Source: an uncultured Allomuricauda sp. (GTDB taxonomy: Bacteria > Bacteroidota > Bacteroidia > Flavobacteriales > Flavobacteriaceae). From it: a stretch of 64,000 nt of DNA. Where the stretch lies: assembly GCF_947501165.1 (NCBI RefSeq), contig NZ_CANMUU010000001.1:806001-870000 (forward strand). Reading direction: 5' to 3'. Shown here in pieces: positions 1-10,820 of this stretch. Position 1 is the first letter of the stretch. Every line of letters begins with the position of its first letter. The position numbers were made by a program, and so were the translations under genes. The notes below the pieces were generated by a model. The model had not been told where the DNA came from and did no database searches. It saw only the letters and a program-made list of their open reading frames with translations.

Positions 1-998
1 CAAGATTCACCAAAAACGACTTTGAAAATCCAAGGCCCAAATAAAAACAATATTAAACATGGAACAACTGCAAGAGCGGCTAGAGTTTTAAGGGTTTTTA
101 AAAATATTTCCCTACAATTTCCCATTTTTGCGAAGTCCTCACTCGCCTTCTGCTTAAAGACATCCAATACTGATCTACCCAATAAACTAATTGGTGCATT
201 CAAAACCCTTTCCATCAAAGAATAATTCCCTAAAATACCAGCACTGAAAAATTTTCCCAGTAGGAAGACCGGTAATTGATTAGAAACCACATTAATAAAT
301 TCTCCTGGCAAAGTAAACATTGGGAATCGCCTATATCGCTTCTTCATACTGATAAGTTTAGGCTTATCGTAGTACCTCACAAAATTGTTCTTTTCCTTTT
401 TTAATTGTAAGAACAAATAAATCACGGATAGTAGTCTTCCCAAAATAAATCCTCCTATCAATCCTATGGAATTTTTCTTCATCGTTCCCAATACAACTTG
501 TGCTATGGTCATAGATCCACTATTGGCCACCTTACTTTTAGCCATCACTTTGTAATTGGAATTACGATTAAACCAATAACTTATGGCATTAAATGTTCCC
601 ATTAAGAAAACAGATAGAGGTACAAAATAAAGCCATTTGGAAATTGATGCCCTCTTAGAAGACTCAGAAATCAGGAAATTGGTTATGGAAGTATTAAATA
701 CTAAAACGGTAGCAAAAAGGATCGTACTTATACCAGCTACAATAAAGAGTGCCAGAATTGTAATGTTGGCGGCATCTTTTTCATCACTTGGTAAAATTAT
801 TGCCAAATCATACTTCATTGAAGCCAACACGGTGCCAATTGCCACAAACGACATGTATAAGGCAAATATTCCAAAATCATCGGGCGTATAAAGCCTAGTT
901 AGAACCGGTGATAAACCAAGCGGTATCGCCTGGGCAATCGCTGTGCCCGTAACCAGGGTCAGTACGTTCTTTGTGAATTTTGAGTCTAAAAAAGACAT
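1..998 (-). CDS. Oligosaccharide flippase family protein (3' end cut by window edge)
   Basis: The reading frame opens at ATG 998 and stays open to base 1, giving about 332 residues without a stop. It begins MSFLDSKFTKNVLTLVTGTA and is a chain of hydrophobic segments, with an N-terminal motif (PVLTRLYTPDDFG) typical of Wzx-like flippases of the MATE/MVF superfamily. These move undecaprenyl-linked oligosaccharide units across the inner membrane. It is followed 8 nt upstream by a sugar-nucleotide dehydrogenase gene and others of a polysaccharide locus, which supports the role. The C-terminus lies outside the window. The substrate sugar is not determined. Confidence 0.85.
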   Translation of the reverse strand, partial: MSFLDSKFTKNVLTLVTGTAIAQAIPLGLSPVLTRLYTPDDFGIFALYMSFVAIGTVLASMKYDLAIILPSDEKDAANITILALFIVAGISTILFATVLVFNTSITNFLISESSKRASISKWLYFVPLSVFLMGTFNAISYWFNRNSNYKVMAKSKVANSGSMTIAQVVLGTMKKNSIGLIGGFILGRLLSVIYLFLQLKKEKNNFVRYYDKPKLISMKKRYRRFPMFTLPGEFINVVSNQLPVFLLGKFFSAGILGNYSLMERVLNAPISLLGRSVLDVFKQKASEDFAKMGNCREIFLKTLKTLAALAVVPCLILFLFGPWIFKVVFGES

Positions 999-1006
999 CC
1001 CTTTTC

Positions 1007-2580
<1,574 letters not shown>

Positions 2581-2627
2581 TTAAAGAATTTTTATCCCCA
2601 TATTCTAATACATTACTGTTAAGAAAT

Positions 2628-3617
2628 CTATGAAATCGCTTTCGCTTTTTTATTTAACAAAAGTAAAAGCTCCAACAAGAGAAAGGTTCCTAAAAAAAGA
2701 ATAGGCAAAAGCACTAATTTCTTCCCAAAAAACGCTTTAATTACTTGTTGGGGTTTTCCAAAATTAAGAACATTGATAGGTTCTTGGCGTTCCTGCAACT
2801 CAATTTTCTTTTGTTCAGAATCCTGAATCAATCCGTTTTTCAAATGGAACAGGCCTGTAATATCCATTGGTTTCTCATTATCCAATAAAATCTGGTTGCT
2901 TGGAAGCTGATTTTGTGCCTCTGCAATACTTTTAGTGTAATTTGCAACAAGAATATCTATCTGCTGAATAAGAATTTCATTTTGCTTTATGCGATTGGCG
3001 GCATTTTCATTACTGGTTTTAACTAAATTCTGAAAAAATTCTGTTGAGTTAATATACTCCATGACTTTTTCAGAAAAGACTTGCCCATCCCTCACATTTT
3101 TAAACGTAAATATTATTCTATGATTAAGCACACTGTTCTTAAGAAATTCAGCACGGATAACCTCTGAAAACTCATTTTTGTTTTGAAATTTCTCCAAGAG
3201 TGCGAGGTACTCTAAATCTCCCTCTTTGCCCATTTCTCTTTCGATAGGTTGCACCTCAATCTTATATTGCCCTAGATTATCAATGGGAATCCCCAAAGTT
3301 TTAAAGAATGATGTGTCTTTGGCCTTAATATTACTTGCAATTTCTTCAACCACGTCATATAAATAATTCTCGCTATCCAAATTAGGTTTTACAATAACTT
3401 CTATCTTCTTCTTTTCTTCGGTAATCTGATTAAGGCCATATCCTATCCCTAAACCCAACAATATTAGGCCCCCCAAAATAAATGCGCGTCTTTTTAAGTA
3501 TAAAAACAATCTCAGGAAGGCTATTCCCAACTTGTTAAACCCTCTTCCAATCATCTGGAACAATTGTCCCAAATCTATCTCATCAGACGTATTTTGGTTT
3601 TTTTGTTGTTCTTCCAT
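2628..3617 (-). CDS. Wzz-like chain-length determinant family membrane protein
   Basis: A 329-residue protein with a transmembrane helix near residues 46-65 (FILGGLILLGLGIGYGL) and a second at the C-terminus (VLLPILFLGTFLLLELLLLL), framing a large, partly coiled-coil periplasmic region. This two-helix layout is that of Wzz/polysaccharide co-polymerases, which control O-antigen or capsule chain length. No kinase domain is fused. Placement beside flippase and sugar-nucleotide genes supports the call. Sequence similarity to known Wzz proteins is only weak by eye, so the function is inferred from topology and context. Confidence 0.65.
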   Translation of the reverse strand: MEEQQKNQNTSDEIDLGQLFQMIGRGFNKLGIAFLRLFLYLKRRAFILGGLILLGLGIGYGLNQITEEKKKIEVIVKPNLDSENYLYDVVEEIASNIKAKDTSFFKTLGIPIDNLGQYKIEVQPIEREMGKEGDLEYLALLEKFQNKNEFSEVIRAEFLKNSVLNHRIIFTFKNVRDGQVFSEKVMEYINSTEFFQNLVKTSNENAANRIKQNEILIQQIDILVANYTKSIAEAQNQLPSNQILLDNEKPMDITGLFHLKNGLIQDSEQKKIELQERQEPINVLNFGKPQQVIKAFFGKKLVLLPILFLGTFLLLELLLLLNKKAKAIS

Positions 3618-3621
3618 ACTA

Positions 3622-5304
3622 TCAGCTGAATATTTGTTTTAAAATTCTATCCGTTATTAGGTATGTAGGTTTTACCCCAGTTGTTCCTAGTCCTCCAGAA
3701 GCTAAAGTGCTGCCGGTTTCTAAAGGGTTGTCTGAAGCATAGTACGCATACCTAACTTTTACCTCTTTATTTATGCTCTTCCGTATTTTGGAGGCTGATT
3801 GTATCGCTTTTTGATAGTGCACCCCCTCCATTTCCAATCCAATTACATTCCAGGTCGATTCCTTAAAAAACTTGAGGATGTCCTTGTTCTGAAGTGATGT
3901 TCCCAAAACCGTTACCATGGTCCCCTCCAAAACTTTTAAATTATGTCCTTCAAAATCTGTGGAACATAATTCGTTTTCAAAGGGGTAATTATCCGCAGTA
4001 CCTTCAAAAATATGTGCCGATGGTATCATTAAATCCCCTTTACCCCCTTCCAATATTCCTGCTTTTCCCATTACAGAAATTGAATCTACATTTAAAAACT
4101 GTTTACTTCCGTTATTCTCCAAGGGCTTTAATAGTTCATCAATAGTCTCGTAGGCTTGTTCCCCAAAAGCATAATCCATCACAAAAATAACTGGTTTTTC
4201 ATCTTGCTGAATTTCTTCATCAAAATCATAACAACATGCCCCTTTTCCAAATTTTGCAGAGTCAAATATTTGTATGTCAATATTGGCTCCAGAGTCATCA
4301 TCTAAGAAAATCATACCGTTCTCCTCGGCCCATGTTTTAACCTTTCTCTGAAATTCTTTGTTGTCGGCAGAACTCAATGCTTCATAAATGTCCAATGATT
4401 TGGAATTTGGAAATTCCTCAGATAGCGCTTTCCTAGCAAAAAGGGAGTTCATAACACTGTGCATGTTTGCGCTTATAATATGGATGGGTCTATGCAGTAG
4501 ATTTTGCTCTTCTAAGGTGTTCTTAATAGTTTCGGCCCAGCGCTCACCATGTATGTGGTGGCCCAGTCTCTCACGAAGCAAAGGACTGAATGTGATTGTC
4601 CTTTTGTTTCCAGATATTTCTTCTTCTATGGCCAACTTTCCTAACCAATACACAACATTGAGAAAGCGATCTTTTTTATTGGTGGTTTCCAGTTTTTTAT
4701 GCATTTCCACAACCTCCTCATATGTTCTACCCAGTATATTTGCGGTGTGGATTAATGCTACCTCCCTTTCAGCGTCTTCTTTTTCCTCTTTTTCCACAAA
4801 CTCAACAAGTTTTTCCCAGTCTCGAATAGTGGCTTTTCCATCATCTACCAAAACGCGCTTTGATATTTTTCCCGACTCAACAAAAAGAAAGGTAAGGTGG
4901 GTTAAAATGTCATAAATATCGCTGCGGCCTCTTGTAATTTCAATGTTCATTTGCTCGTCGTCAATACGGTAGCAATTTCTTCTACGCTTGGGGGGGATTA
5001 TGGGTTTCAAGTGTGATTTAGAGAAACCTTCATCAGAAGTTAAGTTTATAAAGCGACATTCCTCAATTCCCTCTGGCAAACGTTCCAGAACGTAAATAAG
5101 ACCATTGAGTTCGGCCTTCTCTTCCGCTATACTTCCATAAATTTCGGGGCGTAAAACCAAAAGTGCACTCCGCAGTGCATTACCAGATACGCCAGATGGT
5201 TTATAAAACCCTCGATTGAGCAAGTGACGCATGGTGATATATAGCCGTTCTATGGCATTTGTTGATTCCTGCGCCCGGGTTGTTTGTTTTATTCGTGTAG
5301 CCAT
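3622..5304 (-). CDS. DUF6909-like protein with a nucleoside-phosphorylase-like C-terminal half
   Basis: About 560 residues. I choose ATG 5304 (MATRIKQTTRAQ); an in-frame TTG lies 15 nt further up at 5319. I believe this is the Bacteroidota family DUF6909, although the name is from memory. The N-terminal 240 residues are helical. The C-terminal 250 carry VIFVMDYAFGEQ, a glycine-rich GKAGILEGGKGD, a VIGLEMEGVHY segment and a SDNPLETGSTLASGG tail. The LEMEG motif recalls the MxMExx element of purine nucleoside phosphorylases and AMP nucleosidase, so a nucleotide-handling or salvage role is possible. It ends 4 nt before the Wzz-like gene. Function is unknown; the similarity is judged by eye. Confidence 0.6.
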   Translation of the reverse strand: MATRIKQTTRAQESTNAIERLYITMRHLLNRGFYKPSGVSGNALRSALLVLRPEIYGSIAEEKAELNGLIYVLERLPEGIEECRFINLTSDEGFSKSHLKPIIPPKRRRNCYRIDDEQMNIEITRGRSDIYDILTHLTFLFVESGKISKRVLVDDGKATIRDWEKLVEFVEKEEKEDAEREVALIHTANILGRTYEEVVEMHKKLETTNKKDRFLNVVYWLGKLAIEEEISGNKRTITFSPLLRERLGHHIHGERWAETIKNTLEEQNLLHRPIHIISANMHSVMNSLFARKALSEEFPNSKSLDIYEALSSADNKEFQRKVKTWAEENGMIFLDDDSGANIDIQIFDSAKFGKGACCYDFDEEIQQDEKPVIFVMDYAFGEQAYETIDELLKPLENNGSKQFLNVDSISVMGKAGILEGGKGDLMIPSAHIFEGTADNYPFENELCSTDFEGHNLKVLEGTMVTVLGTSLQNKDILKFFKESTWNVIGLEMEGVHYQKAIQSASKIRKSINKEVKVRYAYYASDNPLETGSTLASGGLGTTGVKPTYLITDRILKQIFS

Positions 5305-5360
5305 TTTACCTTCTGGCAAAAATACACGAATTCCGAAGAATGCAGCATCTTTATTTTACC

Positions 5361-6857
5361 CTACTTCCGAAAAGGTTGTAATCCCTCTGCGACCTTTCTG
5401 TCATTGGCCAATCGCTGTACTTTGTTCTGCCCTCCCAATTTGCCAATGGTTTTCATATACGCTTTGAACCCCCCCATTTTTATTTGGGTAATCTTGATTG
5501 GCTGAAGAATCTTTCCTTCGATAAGGTCAAAGTAATAACTATTCTGTTTTTGCATACTGCAATCAATATCCAACAAAAACTTTTCAAGGTCAGTAGGCAT
5601 ATTTTCAAACTCTATAAACCATTCATGATAGGGCAATTCTCCTTCTTTAGGTGACGTTTGCGGTGCTACGGTAAATTCATTTACTACTGCATCCGAGTTG
5701 GAAACCGCCAATTTTAAGGCTTCCTCCACTTCCTTGGCAATCACATGCTCACCAAAAGCAGATATAAAGTGTTTGATTCTTCCAGAAACAACAATCTTAA
5801 AAGGGTTTTTTGAAATAAACCGAATGGTATCGCCAATGTTATAGGCCCATAATCCTGCATCCGTAGAAATTATCATGGCATAATCAACATCCAGCTCAAC
5901 CTCAGCCAAGGTTAAACGTTTACGGTCATCTGAAAAGAATTCATCGGCTTTAACAAACTCATAAAATATTCCCGAATTGAGCAAAAGAAGCATTCCAGGG
6001 TCCTTTTGTGAGTTTTGGTACGCAAAAAAACCCTCACTTGCTGGAAAAAGTTCTATACTGTCCACGGATTTGCCTATCAACTTCTCAAATTTTGAGCGAT
6101 ACGGCTCATAATTGACTCCACCGTAGATAAAAAGCTGGAAGTTTTTAAAAATATCTCCCACCTTTTTTCCGGTCTTTTCCTGTAGTTTTTCGAAATACAT
6201 TTGAACCCATGAAGGGATGCCCGCAATCACTGTCATATTTTGTGATTCCGTTTCTTCAATAATTTTATCCACCTTGGTCTCCCAATCTTCAATGCAATTG
6301 GTTTCCCAACTAGGCAAACGATTTTTTTGGAGATAGCCAGGCACATAATGTGCCGAAATTCCAGACAGTCTTCCCAGTTTAATTCCTCCTTTTTCTTCCA
6401 ACACCGGGCTGCCTTGAAGGAAAATCATTTTTCCATCAACAAAGGCGGTATTTCCAGTTTCATCAATATAATTCAGAATAGCATTCCTGGAAGCATTTAC
6501 CTGATGTTTTATAGACTCCTTAGTAATTGGAATGTATTTTGCCCCTGAAGTGGTTCCTGAAGTTTTTGCAAAATAAATGGGTTTTCCTGGCCATAGTACA
6601 TCTGTGTTGCCAGCTATTATTTGCTCAACGTAGGGTTTTAAATCCTCATAGTCCCTAATAGGAACTTTGCCTACAAAATCTTGATGGGTTGTTATGTCTT
6701 GGAAATCATGGTCCTTTCCAAATTGGGTAAATCTAGCTCGTTCAATGAGATTTTCAAAAACCCGAGTTTGTGTGATTATGGGGTCATTTACCCATTTACT
6801 GGTCTTTTTCGCAATAGAGCGAGCAAACCATTTGGCAGCAATAGCTTTTAAGGACAT
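5361..6857 (-). CDS. GH3 auxin-responsive-promoter family acyl-adenylating protein
   Basis: A 498-residue member of the ANL adenylate-forming superfamily. The phosphate-binding loop AKTSGTTSGAK lies at residues about 97-107, and GLWAYNIGDTIRF farther on matches the GH3-type A8/hinge region. Plant GH3 enzymes conjugate amino acids to jasmonate or auxin. The bacterial homologues, common in Bacteroidota, have unknown acid substrates. Its start codon directly abuts the stop codon of the M23 peptidase gene (6857/6858), which suggests one transcript and possibly a cell-envelope role. Family assignment is firm; substrate is unknown. Confidence 0.9.
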   Translation of the reverse strand: MSLKAIAAKWFARSIAKKTSKWVNDPIITQTRVFENLIERARFTQFGKDHDFQDITTHQDFVGKVPIRDYEDLKPYVEQIIAGNTDVLWPGKPIYFAKTSGTTSGAKYIPITKESIKHQVNASRNAILNYIDETGNTAFVDGKMIFLQGSPVLEEKGGIKLGRLSGISAHYVPGYLQKNRLPSWETNCIEDWETKVDKIIEETESQNMTVIAGIPSWVQMYFEKLQEKTGKKVGDIFKNFQLFIYGGVNYEPYRSKFEKLIGKSVDSIELFPASEGFFAYQNSQKDPGMLLLLNSGIFYEFVKADEFFSDDRKRLTLAEVELDVDYAMIISTDAGLWAYNIGDTIRFISKNPFKIVVSGRIKHFISAFGEHVIAKEVEEALKLAVSNSDAVVNEFTVAPQTSPKEGELPYHEWFIEFENMPTDLEKFLLDIDCSMQKQNSYYFDLIEGKILQPIKITQIKMGGFKAYMKTIGKLGGQNKVQRLANDRKVAEGLQPFRK

Positions 6858-7727
6858 TTACTTAAAGTCTATGTAGTTTAGCGGATTTATGGGTTTACCA
6901 TTTTTCCAGAGTTCAAAATGAAGATGTGGACCTGTTGTTAATTCACCCGTATTGCCAACCTCCGCTATCACCTCTCCCACTCTTACCAAGTCGCCCTGTG
7001 ATTTGCTCAATGACCCGTTGTGCTTATAAACCGAGGTCAAATCATCTTGATGTTTAACAATTATAACATACCCCGTTTGCGAAGTCCATTCGGCAAATAG
7101 TACAGTCCCGTTTGCCACAGATTTAACAGGAGTTCCCTTCGGAGCTACAATATCTACGGCATAATGTTTCAAACGCGCATCAAAACCTTGGGAAAGTGTA
7201 CCATTCAGTGGGGAAAACAATAACGCTTCCACATTTTCCACACTTCGTTCAAATAAATTATACTTGTCTTCCAGTTCTACCTCTTCTCTTAACAACAAGT
7301 CCTGACGTATCGGGGTTAAATCTACCGTTGAAGGATCCAATTTAAAACGCTCGAACAAAGAATCTCTATTGGTCTCATTATTTTCGATATCTCCTTTGAG
7401 AACCATTCGAATATTGTCTAAATACCTATTGGTATAATCGAGAACTGTAACTAATGAATCTGTTTTATAGGTAAGTTCTGTAGCCTGTCTTTTTAGTCTT
7501 GTAGAGGAATAGCCCGGTATATACTCCCTTAATGGTGTAAAGGCTATAATGAGCGTGGTAAGGCCAATCAAAACAATGATGAACAATGTTCCGGTGACAA
7601 AAACGTTCATCCGGTTCAATTTAAAAGAAATCTTTTCCTCAAAAGTATTCTCATTGAGAATAACCAAACGGTACTTGTGCAACAGCTTTCGCCTGAGTTC
7701 TTTGCGCTTTCTTTTTTTGGTCGCCAT
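6858..7727 (-). CDS. M23 family peptidoglycan metallopeptidase
   Basis: A 289-residue inner-membrane-anchored protein. The N-terminal cytoplasmic part is strongly basic (ATKKRKRKELRRK), and a transmembrane helix follows at residues about 40-62. The periplasmic section has a short coiled coil, then a LytM/M23 domain with the HYAVDI (HxxxD) and GPHLHFELW (HxH) zinc-binding motifs. Such enzymes cut or regulate cutting of peptidoglycan cross-links. All zinc ligands appear to be present, so it is probably catalytic. It is the first gene of the minus-strand group M23-GH3-DUF6909 and is divergent from tatA. Confidence 0.92.
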   Translation of the reverse strand: MATKKRKRKELRRKLLHKYRLVILNENTFEEKISFKLNRMNVFVTGTLFIIVLIGLTTLIIAFTPLREYIPGYSSTRLKRQATELTYKTDSLVTVLDYTNRYLDNIRMVLKGDIENNETNRDSLFERFKLDPSTVDLTPIRQDLLLREEVELEDKYNLFERSVENVEALLFSPLNGTLSQGFDARLKHYAVDIVAPKGTPVKSVANGTVLFAEWTSQTGYVIIVKHQDDLTSVYKHNGSLSKSQGDLVRVGEVIAEVGNTGELTTGPHLHFELWKNGKPINPLNYIDFK

Positions 7728-7892
7728 AATGACAAAGATAGCTTTAGATTTTAATTCAGATGTTAAGCTTTTTAAAATGCTTTTGCCAGATTTTACGGTT
7801 AATACAATCTATGTCGCCAATTTTCGTTAATACAAGCAACCATGTGCTATTCTTTTAGTACTTTTACACTCTATTAGCAAGAACTTAATATC

Positions 7893-8087
7893 ATGATTGC
7901 TTTAAATATTTTTCTCGGAATGCTTGGCCCTTGGCAAATTGTATTGATTGTAGTGGTTGTCCTTCTCCTTTTTGGTGGAAAGAAAATTCCTGAATTAATG
8001 CGTGGTCTGGGTAGTGGAATCAAAGAATTCAAGGATGCATCTAAGGAAGATGAGAAATTGGACGGTCCAAAAGAGTCTGACTCTTAG
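7893..8087 (+). CDS. tatA: Twin-arginine translocase subunit TatA
   Basis: A 64-residue protein with an N-terminal transmembrane helix ([22 protein letters not shown]), the conserved FGxKKIPEL hinge and an amphipathic helix ([16 protein letters not shown]), followed by an acidic tail. This is the standard TatA/TatE layout; TatA oligomers form the pore that carries folded proteins across the inner membrane. Length and motif order are typical. A TatC gene is not in the window. A weak promoter-like TACTTTTA sits at 7859-7866. Confidence 0.95.
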   Translation: MIALNIFLGMLGPWQIVLIVVVVLLLFGGKKIPELMRGLGSGIKEFKDASKEDEKLDGPKESDS

Positions 8088-8176
8088 GCTTCTTTTTGTT
8101 TTAAACATTCCTCAAGGCCCTACTAGCGGTACATTCATCGACCAATAACTACATTATTTGGGCTTACATGACACAA

Positions 8177-8223
8177 AAAATACCTTTCACAACAAAAAGT
8201 TATTTTGCCCTTAAAGGTATTTT
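8177..8223. repeat. 11-bp inverted repeat between tatA and the OmpA-family gene
   Basis: AAAATACCTTT (8177-8187) is matched perfectly by AAAGGTATTTT (8213-8223) with a 25-nt spacer. A second perfect inverted repeat follows: AAAACTAGG (8242-8250) and CCTAGTTTT (8289-8297), 38 nt apart, ending 13 nt before the OmpA-family start codon. They could be transcript hairpins or paired operator sites. Neither has a T-run typical of a terminator. Function is unknown. Confidence 0.45.
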
Positions 8224-8310
8224 ACTTTAGCATTTGATAGTAAAACTAGGTTTAAGCCATCCTATTTCAGCTTATTACATCTAACCAGCCTAGTTTTGGA
8301 AAGAACAACA

Positions 8311-10365
8311 ATGAGAAAGCTGTCTTTGGTTATTGCCCTCGCTTTCATGTCTGGACTCAACGCCCAGGATGTTTCCTTTGTTCAATTTGAAGATGTAAAG
8401 GAAGAGTCTAGTGTTGAAACACAATCAGAAACATCTGGCGAAGAAGAAATTCCCAAAACCCTGAAAGAAGAAGAGGGTTCTCAAAAAGGCGTAAAAAATG
8501 GTATTGCAGAAAAACTTATAAACAAAGCTAACGGATACTTCGATAAAATGTGGTATGCCGAAGCAGCTCGAATTTATGATATTGTCCTTGAAGAAAGTGA
8601 CCAAGAACATACTTTTGAGCTATTGTCAAAAGCCGCTGAAGCTCATTATTATAGCGGCAACATGGAGAAATCTTATATATGGTACCATGAGCTCTACCAA
8701 AACCACAAAGAAAACATCACTGAAGAGAGTTTCTTTAAATATAACCATAGCCTAAAGGCAAATGGGCGATATAAGAGAGCCGCTAGACTTACCAGGCTGT
8801 TTCGTCAGAAACGTGAAAAAACGATAAAAGTACAGTCCCGTGAGAATCCCATTTGGGATAATTCTGCCTACGTTGAAGTTAAGAACATGGCAATAAACTC
8901 AAAATATTCTGATTTCTCTCCTATGTTTCACGGAGATGGGAAGGTAGTTTATGCCTCTGCCATGGACTCCTCTTTCTTGACCACAAGGCGCTATCGATGG
9001 AACAATCAACCATTTTTGGATTTGTATGTAGCCCGCCAGAATGAATCACAGGAAGATTTAGTTGGTGCCGGAAAGCTTTCAAAAAAAATCAATACAAAGT
9101 ACCATGAAGCTTCCGTTGCATTCTCTCCAGACCAGAAAACCATTTACTTTACCAGAAACAACTATGGAAAGAAAAAGAAGTTAAGGAGAGGTAAGAAAGG
9201 AGTGAATCATTTAAAAATTTACACCTCCAATTTTATAGATGGAGAATGGACCAAAGCAACAGAGCTACCGTTCAACAGTGAAAACTATTCCAATGGCCAT
9301 CCATCAGTAAGCCCAGATGGCAAAAAAATGTATTTCGTATCCGATCGCCCAGGTGGATTTGGCCTAACCGACATCTATGTGGTTGACATTTTGGAAAATG
9401 GGAAGTTCTCTGAGCCCAGAAATCTGGGTAAATCCGTAAATACTCCGTACAAAGAGATGTTTCCTTATGTAACTGGGACAAGTTTATATTTTTCTTCAGA
9501 CAGGACCATGGGAGTAGGAGGGCTGGACATCTATAAGTCCGACTATTCCGGGGAACTCTTCAATGTGGCGATAAACATGGGTAAGCCCGTCAATAGTAAT
9601 CGAGACGACTTCTCATACATAATTGATGCAGAAGGCCAAAAAGGATATTTTGCCTCTAACCGTAAAGGAGGTAAAGGTGATGATGATATCTATTCTTTTA
9701 AAAACATCCTTAATCTAAATGCAATAGCTGGTGTTATAAACAATATAGAAAATGAAGAGCTTCTGGATAACGTTACGGTCGCTTTGTTCAATGAAGAGGG
9801 AGAGAGGTTAGTGGAGACTACAACAGATAGTTTGGGTAATTTTGTGTTTGACGAACTTCTTCCATCCAAAAAATATAGTTTGGTTGCATTGAAAGAAGGG
9901 TTTGTAGAGGAAAAAATCCAAGTGAGTACCAAGAACAATGAAAGGATTTTTCTGGAACAATCCATAACTCCAATTAAAGAATTGGTGGTTCGGGAAAATG
10001 AAGTGCTCAAGGTAAATACTGAGAACATCTACTTTGATTTTGACAAGTTCAATATAAAGGCACAGGCTGCAGAAGAATTGGACAAGTTGGTGGATTTAAT
10101 GAAATCCCACCCCGAAATGGTCATTCGTATTGAATCCCATACAGATTCTCGTGGAACCAGAGCTTACAACAAGTATTTGTCTGATAAGAGAGCCAAATCT
10201 TCAAGGGACTATATTGTTTCCAAAGGAATAGAAGCCTCCCGTATTGAAAGTGCCATAGGATATGGCGAAGAGCGTCTTTTGAATGATTGCGGCGATGGCG
10301 TGCGTTGTAGCGGACAAAATCATAATCTAAACAGAAGGTCAGAGTTTATCATTGTAAATATGTAA
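8311..10365 (+). CDS. PorE-like OmpA family protein (TPR - PD40 propeller - CRD - OmpA)
   Basis: I choose ATG 8311, which gives a clean signal peptide (MRKLSLVIALAFMSGLNAQ); the frame also extends to a TTG at 8296. In order along 684 residues: TPR-like helices (about 55-130), several PD40/WD40-like blades with SPDGKKMYFVSDRPGG-type motifs (about 190-460), a carboxypeptidase-regulatory-like beta domain (about 465-555), and a C-terminal OmpA peptidoglycan-binding domain (about 570-684) with IYFDFDKFNI and the HTDSRG segment. This domain order is that of PorE, a T9SS-linked protein of Porphyromonas gingivalis that binds peptidoglycan. A link to the gliding operon at 30-50 kb is inference; many paralogues with this layout exist in the family. 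Confidence 0.8.
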   Translation: MRKLSLVIALAFMSGLNAQDVSFVQFEDVKEESSVETQSETSGEEEIPKTLKEEEGSQKGVKNGIAEKLINKANGYFDKMWYAEAARIYDIVLEESDQEHTFELLSKAAEAHYYSGNMEKSYIWYHELYQNHKENITEESFFKYNHSLKANGRYKRAARLTRLFRQKREKTIKVQSRENPIWDNSAYVEVKNMAINSKYSDFSPMFHGDGKVVYASAMDSSFLTTRRYRWNNQPFLDLYVARQNESQEDLVGAGKLSKKINTKYHEASVAFSPDQKTIYFTRNNYGKKKKLRRGKKGVNHLKIYTSNFIDGEWTKATELPFNSENYSNGHPSVSPDGKKMYFVSDRPGGFGLTDIYVVDILENGKFSEPRNLGKSVNTPYKEMFPYVTGTSLYFSSDRTMGVGGLDIYKSDYSGELFNVAINMGKPVNSNRDDFSYIIDAEGQKGYFASNRKGGKGDDDIYSFKNILNLNAIAGVINNIENEELLDNVTVALFNEEGERLVETTTDSLGNFVFDELLPSKKYSLVALKEGFVEEKIQVSTKNNERIFLEQSITPIKELVVRENEVLKVNTENIYFDFDKFNIKAQAAEELDKLVDLMKSHPEMVIRIESHTDSRGTRAYNKYLSDKRAKSSRDYIVSKGIEASRIESAIGYGEERLLNDCGDGVRCSGQNHNLNRRSEFIIVNM

Positions 10366-10621
10366 ACCCTCTACCAAAATTCCTTTTTTACCTTACCTTT
10401 TTACCCATTTGCAATCCCTAGAATGCATTTCATCGATACTTTTCATCTTTAAGACTTATCGCAGGCAATACCGTTAATCGATAAAAGTAAGAAGGTCGTG
10501 GGAGTTAAAGATACCTCCGATGTTTTCATCATTCTTTTTCTGCATTTTATCCTTCACTTTCTTCAAGTCCAAAGCGAAAGCGCAAAATTTGTCTTGTCTT
10601 TAAATCTTAAAATATATACTT
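10366..10621. other. 256-nt gap before a small membrane-protein gene
   Basis: AT-rich with pyrimidine-rich runs on the plus strand. I find no open frame, tRNA or convincing terminator. It may hold the end of the OmpA-family transcript and a long leader for the 56-residue gene. No TAnnTTTG element was seen. Confidence 0.4.
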
Positions 10622-10792
10622 ATGAAAAGATTATTACTTGTTAAAGAGATTTATATGGAGGCTTTTAAAAACTTAGGCCACATCATCTTGGAAAGATATT
10701 TTAAAGTGTTCTCCTGGTTTTGTTTCATTATGTTCTTTATAGTGCTATACGCATTCGTTTTCAGAATAGCCACAGGATTCGCTTTTGACTAA
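10622..10792 (+). CDS. 56-residue single-span membrane protein (probably DUF6747)
   Basis: A short frame, ATG 10622 to TAA 10790-10792. It starts MKRLLLVKEIYMEAFKN and has one long hydrophobic helix in its second half (FSWFCFIMFFIVLYAFVF) and an aromatic end (ATGFAFD). I recall near-identical small proteins across Flavobacteriaceae under the name DUF6747, but cannot confirm this here. It is a stand-alone gene with a 256-nt upstream gap and a strong hairpin terminator directly after it, so it has its own transcript. Function is unknown. The lysine-rich, aromatic composition and good terminator argue against a chance frame. Confidence 0.7.
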   Translation: MKRLLLVKEIYMEAFKNLGHIILERYFKVFSWFCFIMFFIVLYAFVFRIATGFAFD

Positions 10793-10820
10793 AAAATACT
10801 CTTAAGCATTTAAAGAACGA

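Noticed and set aside
8070-8097. Possible terminator at the end of tatA (AAGAG/CTCTT then T-rich)
   Set aside because: The stem is only 5 bp and lies in the tatA coding end, with several bases between the stem and the T-run; too weak to list.
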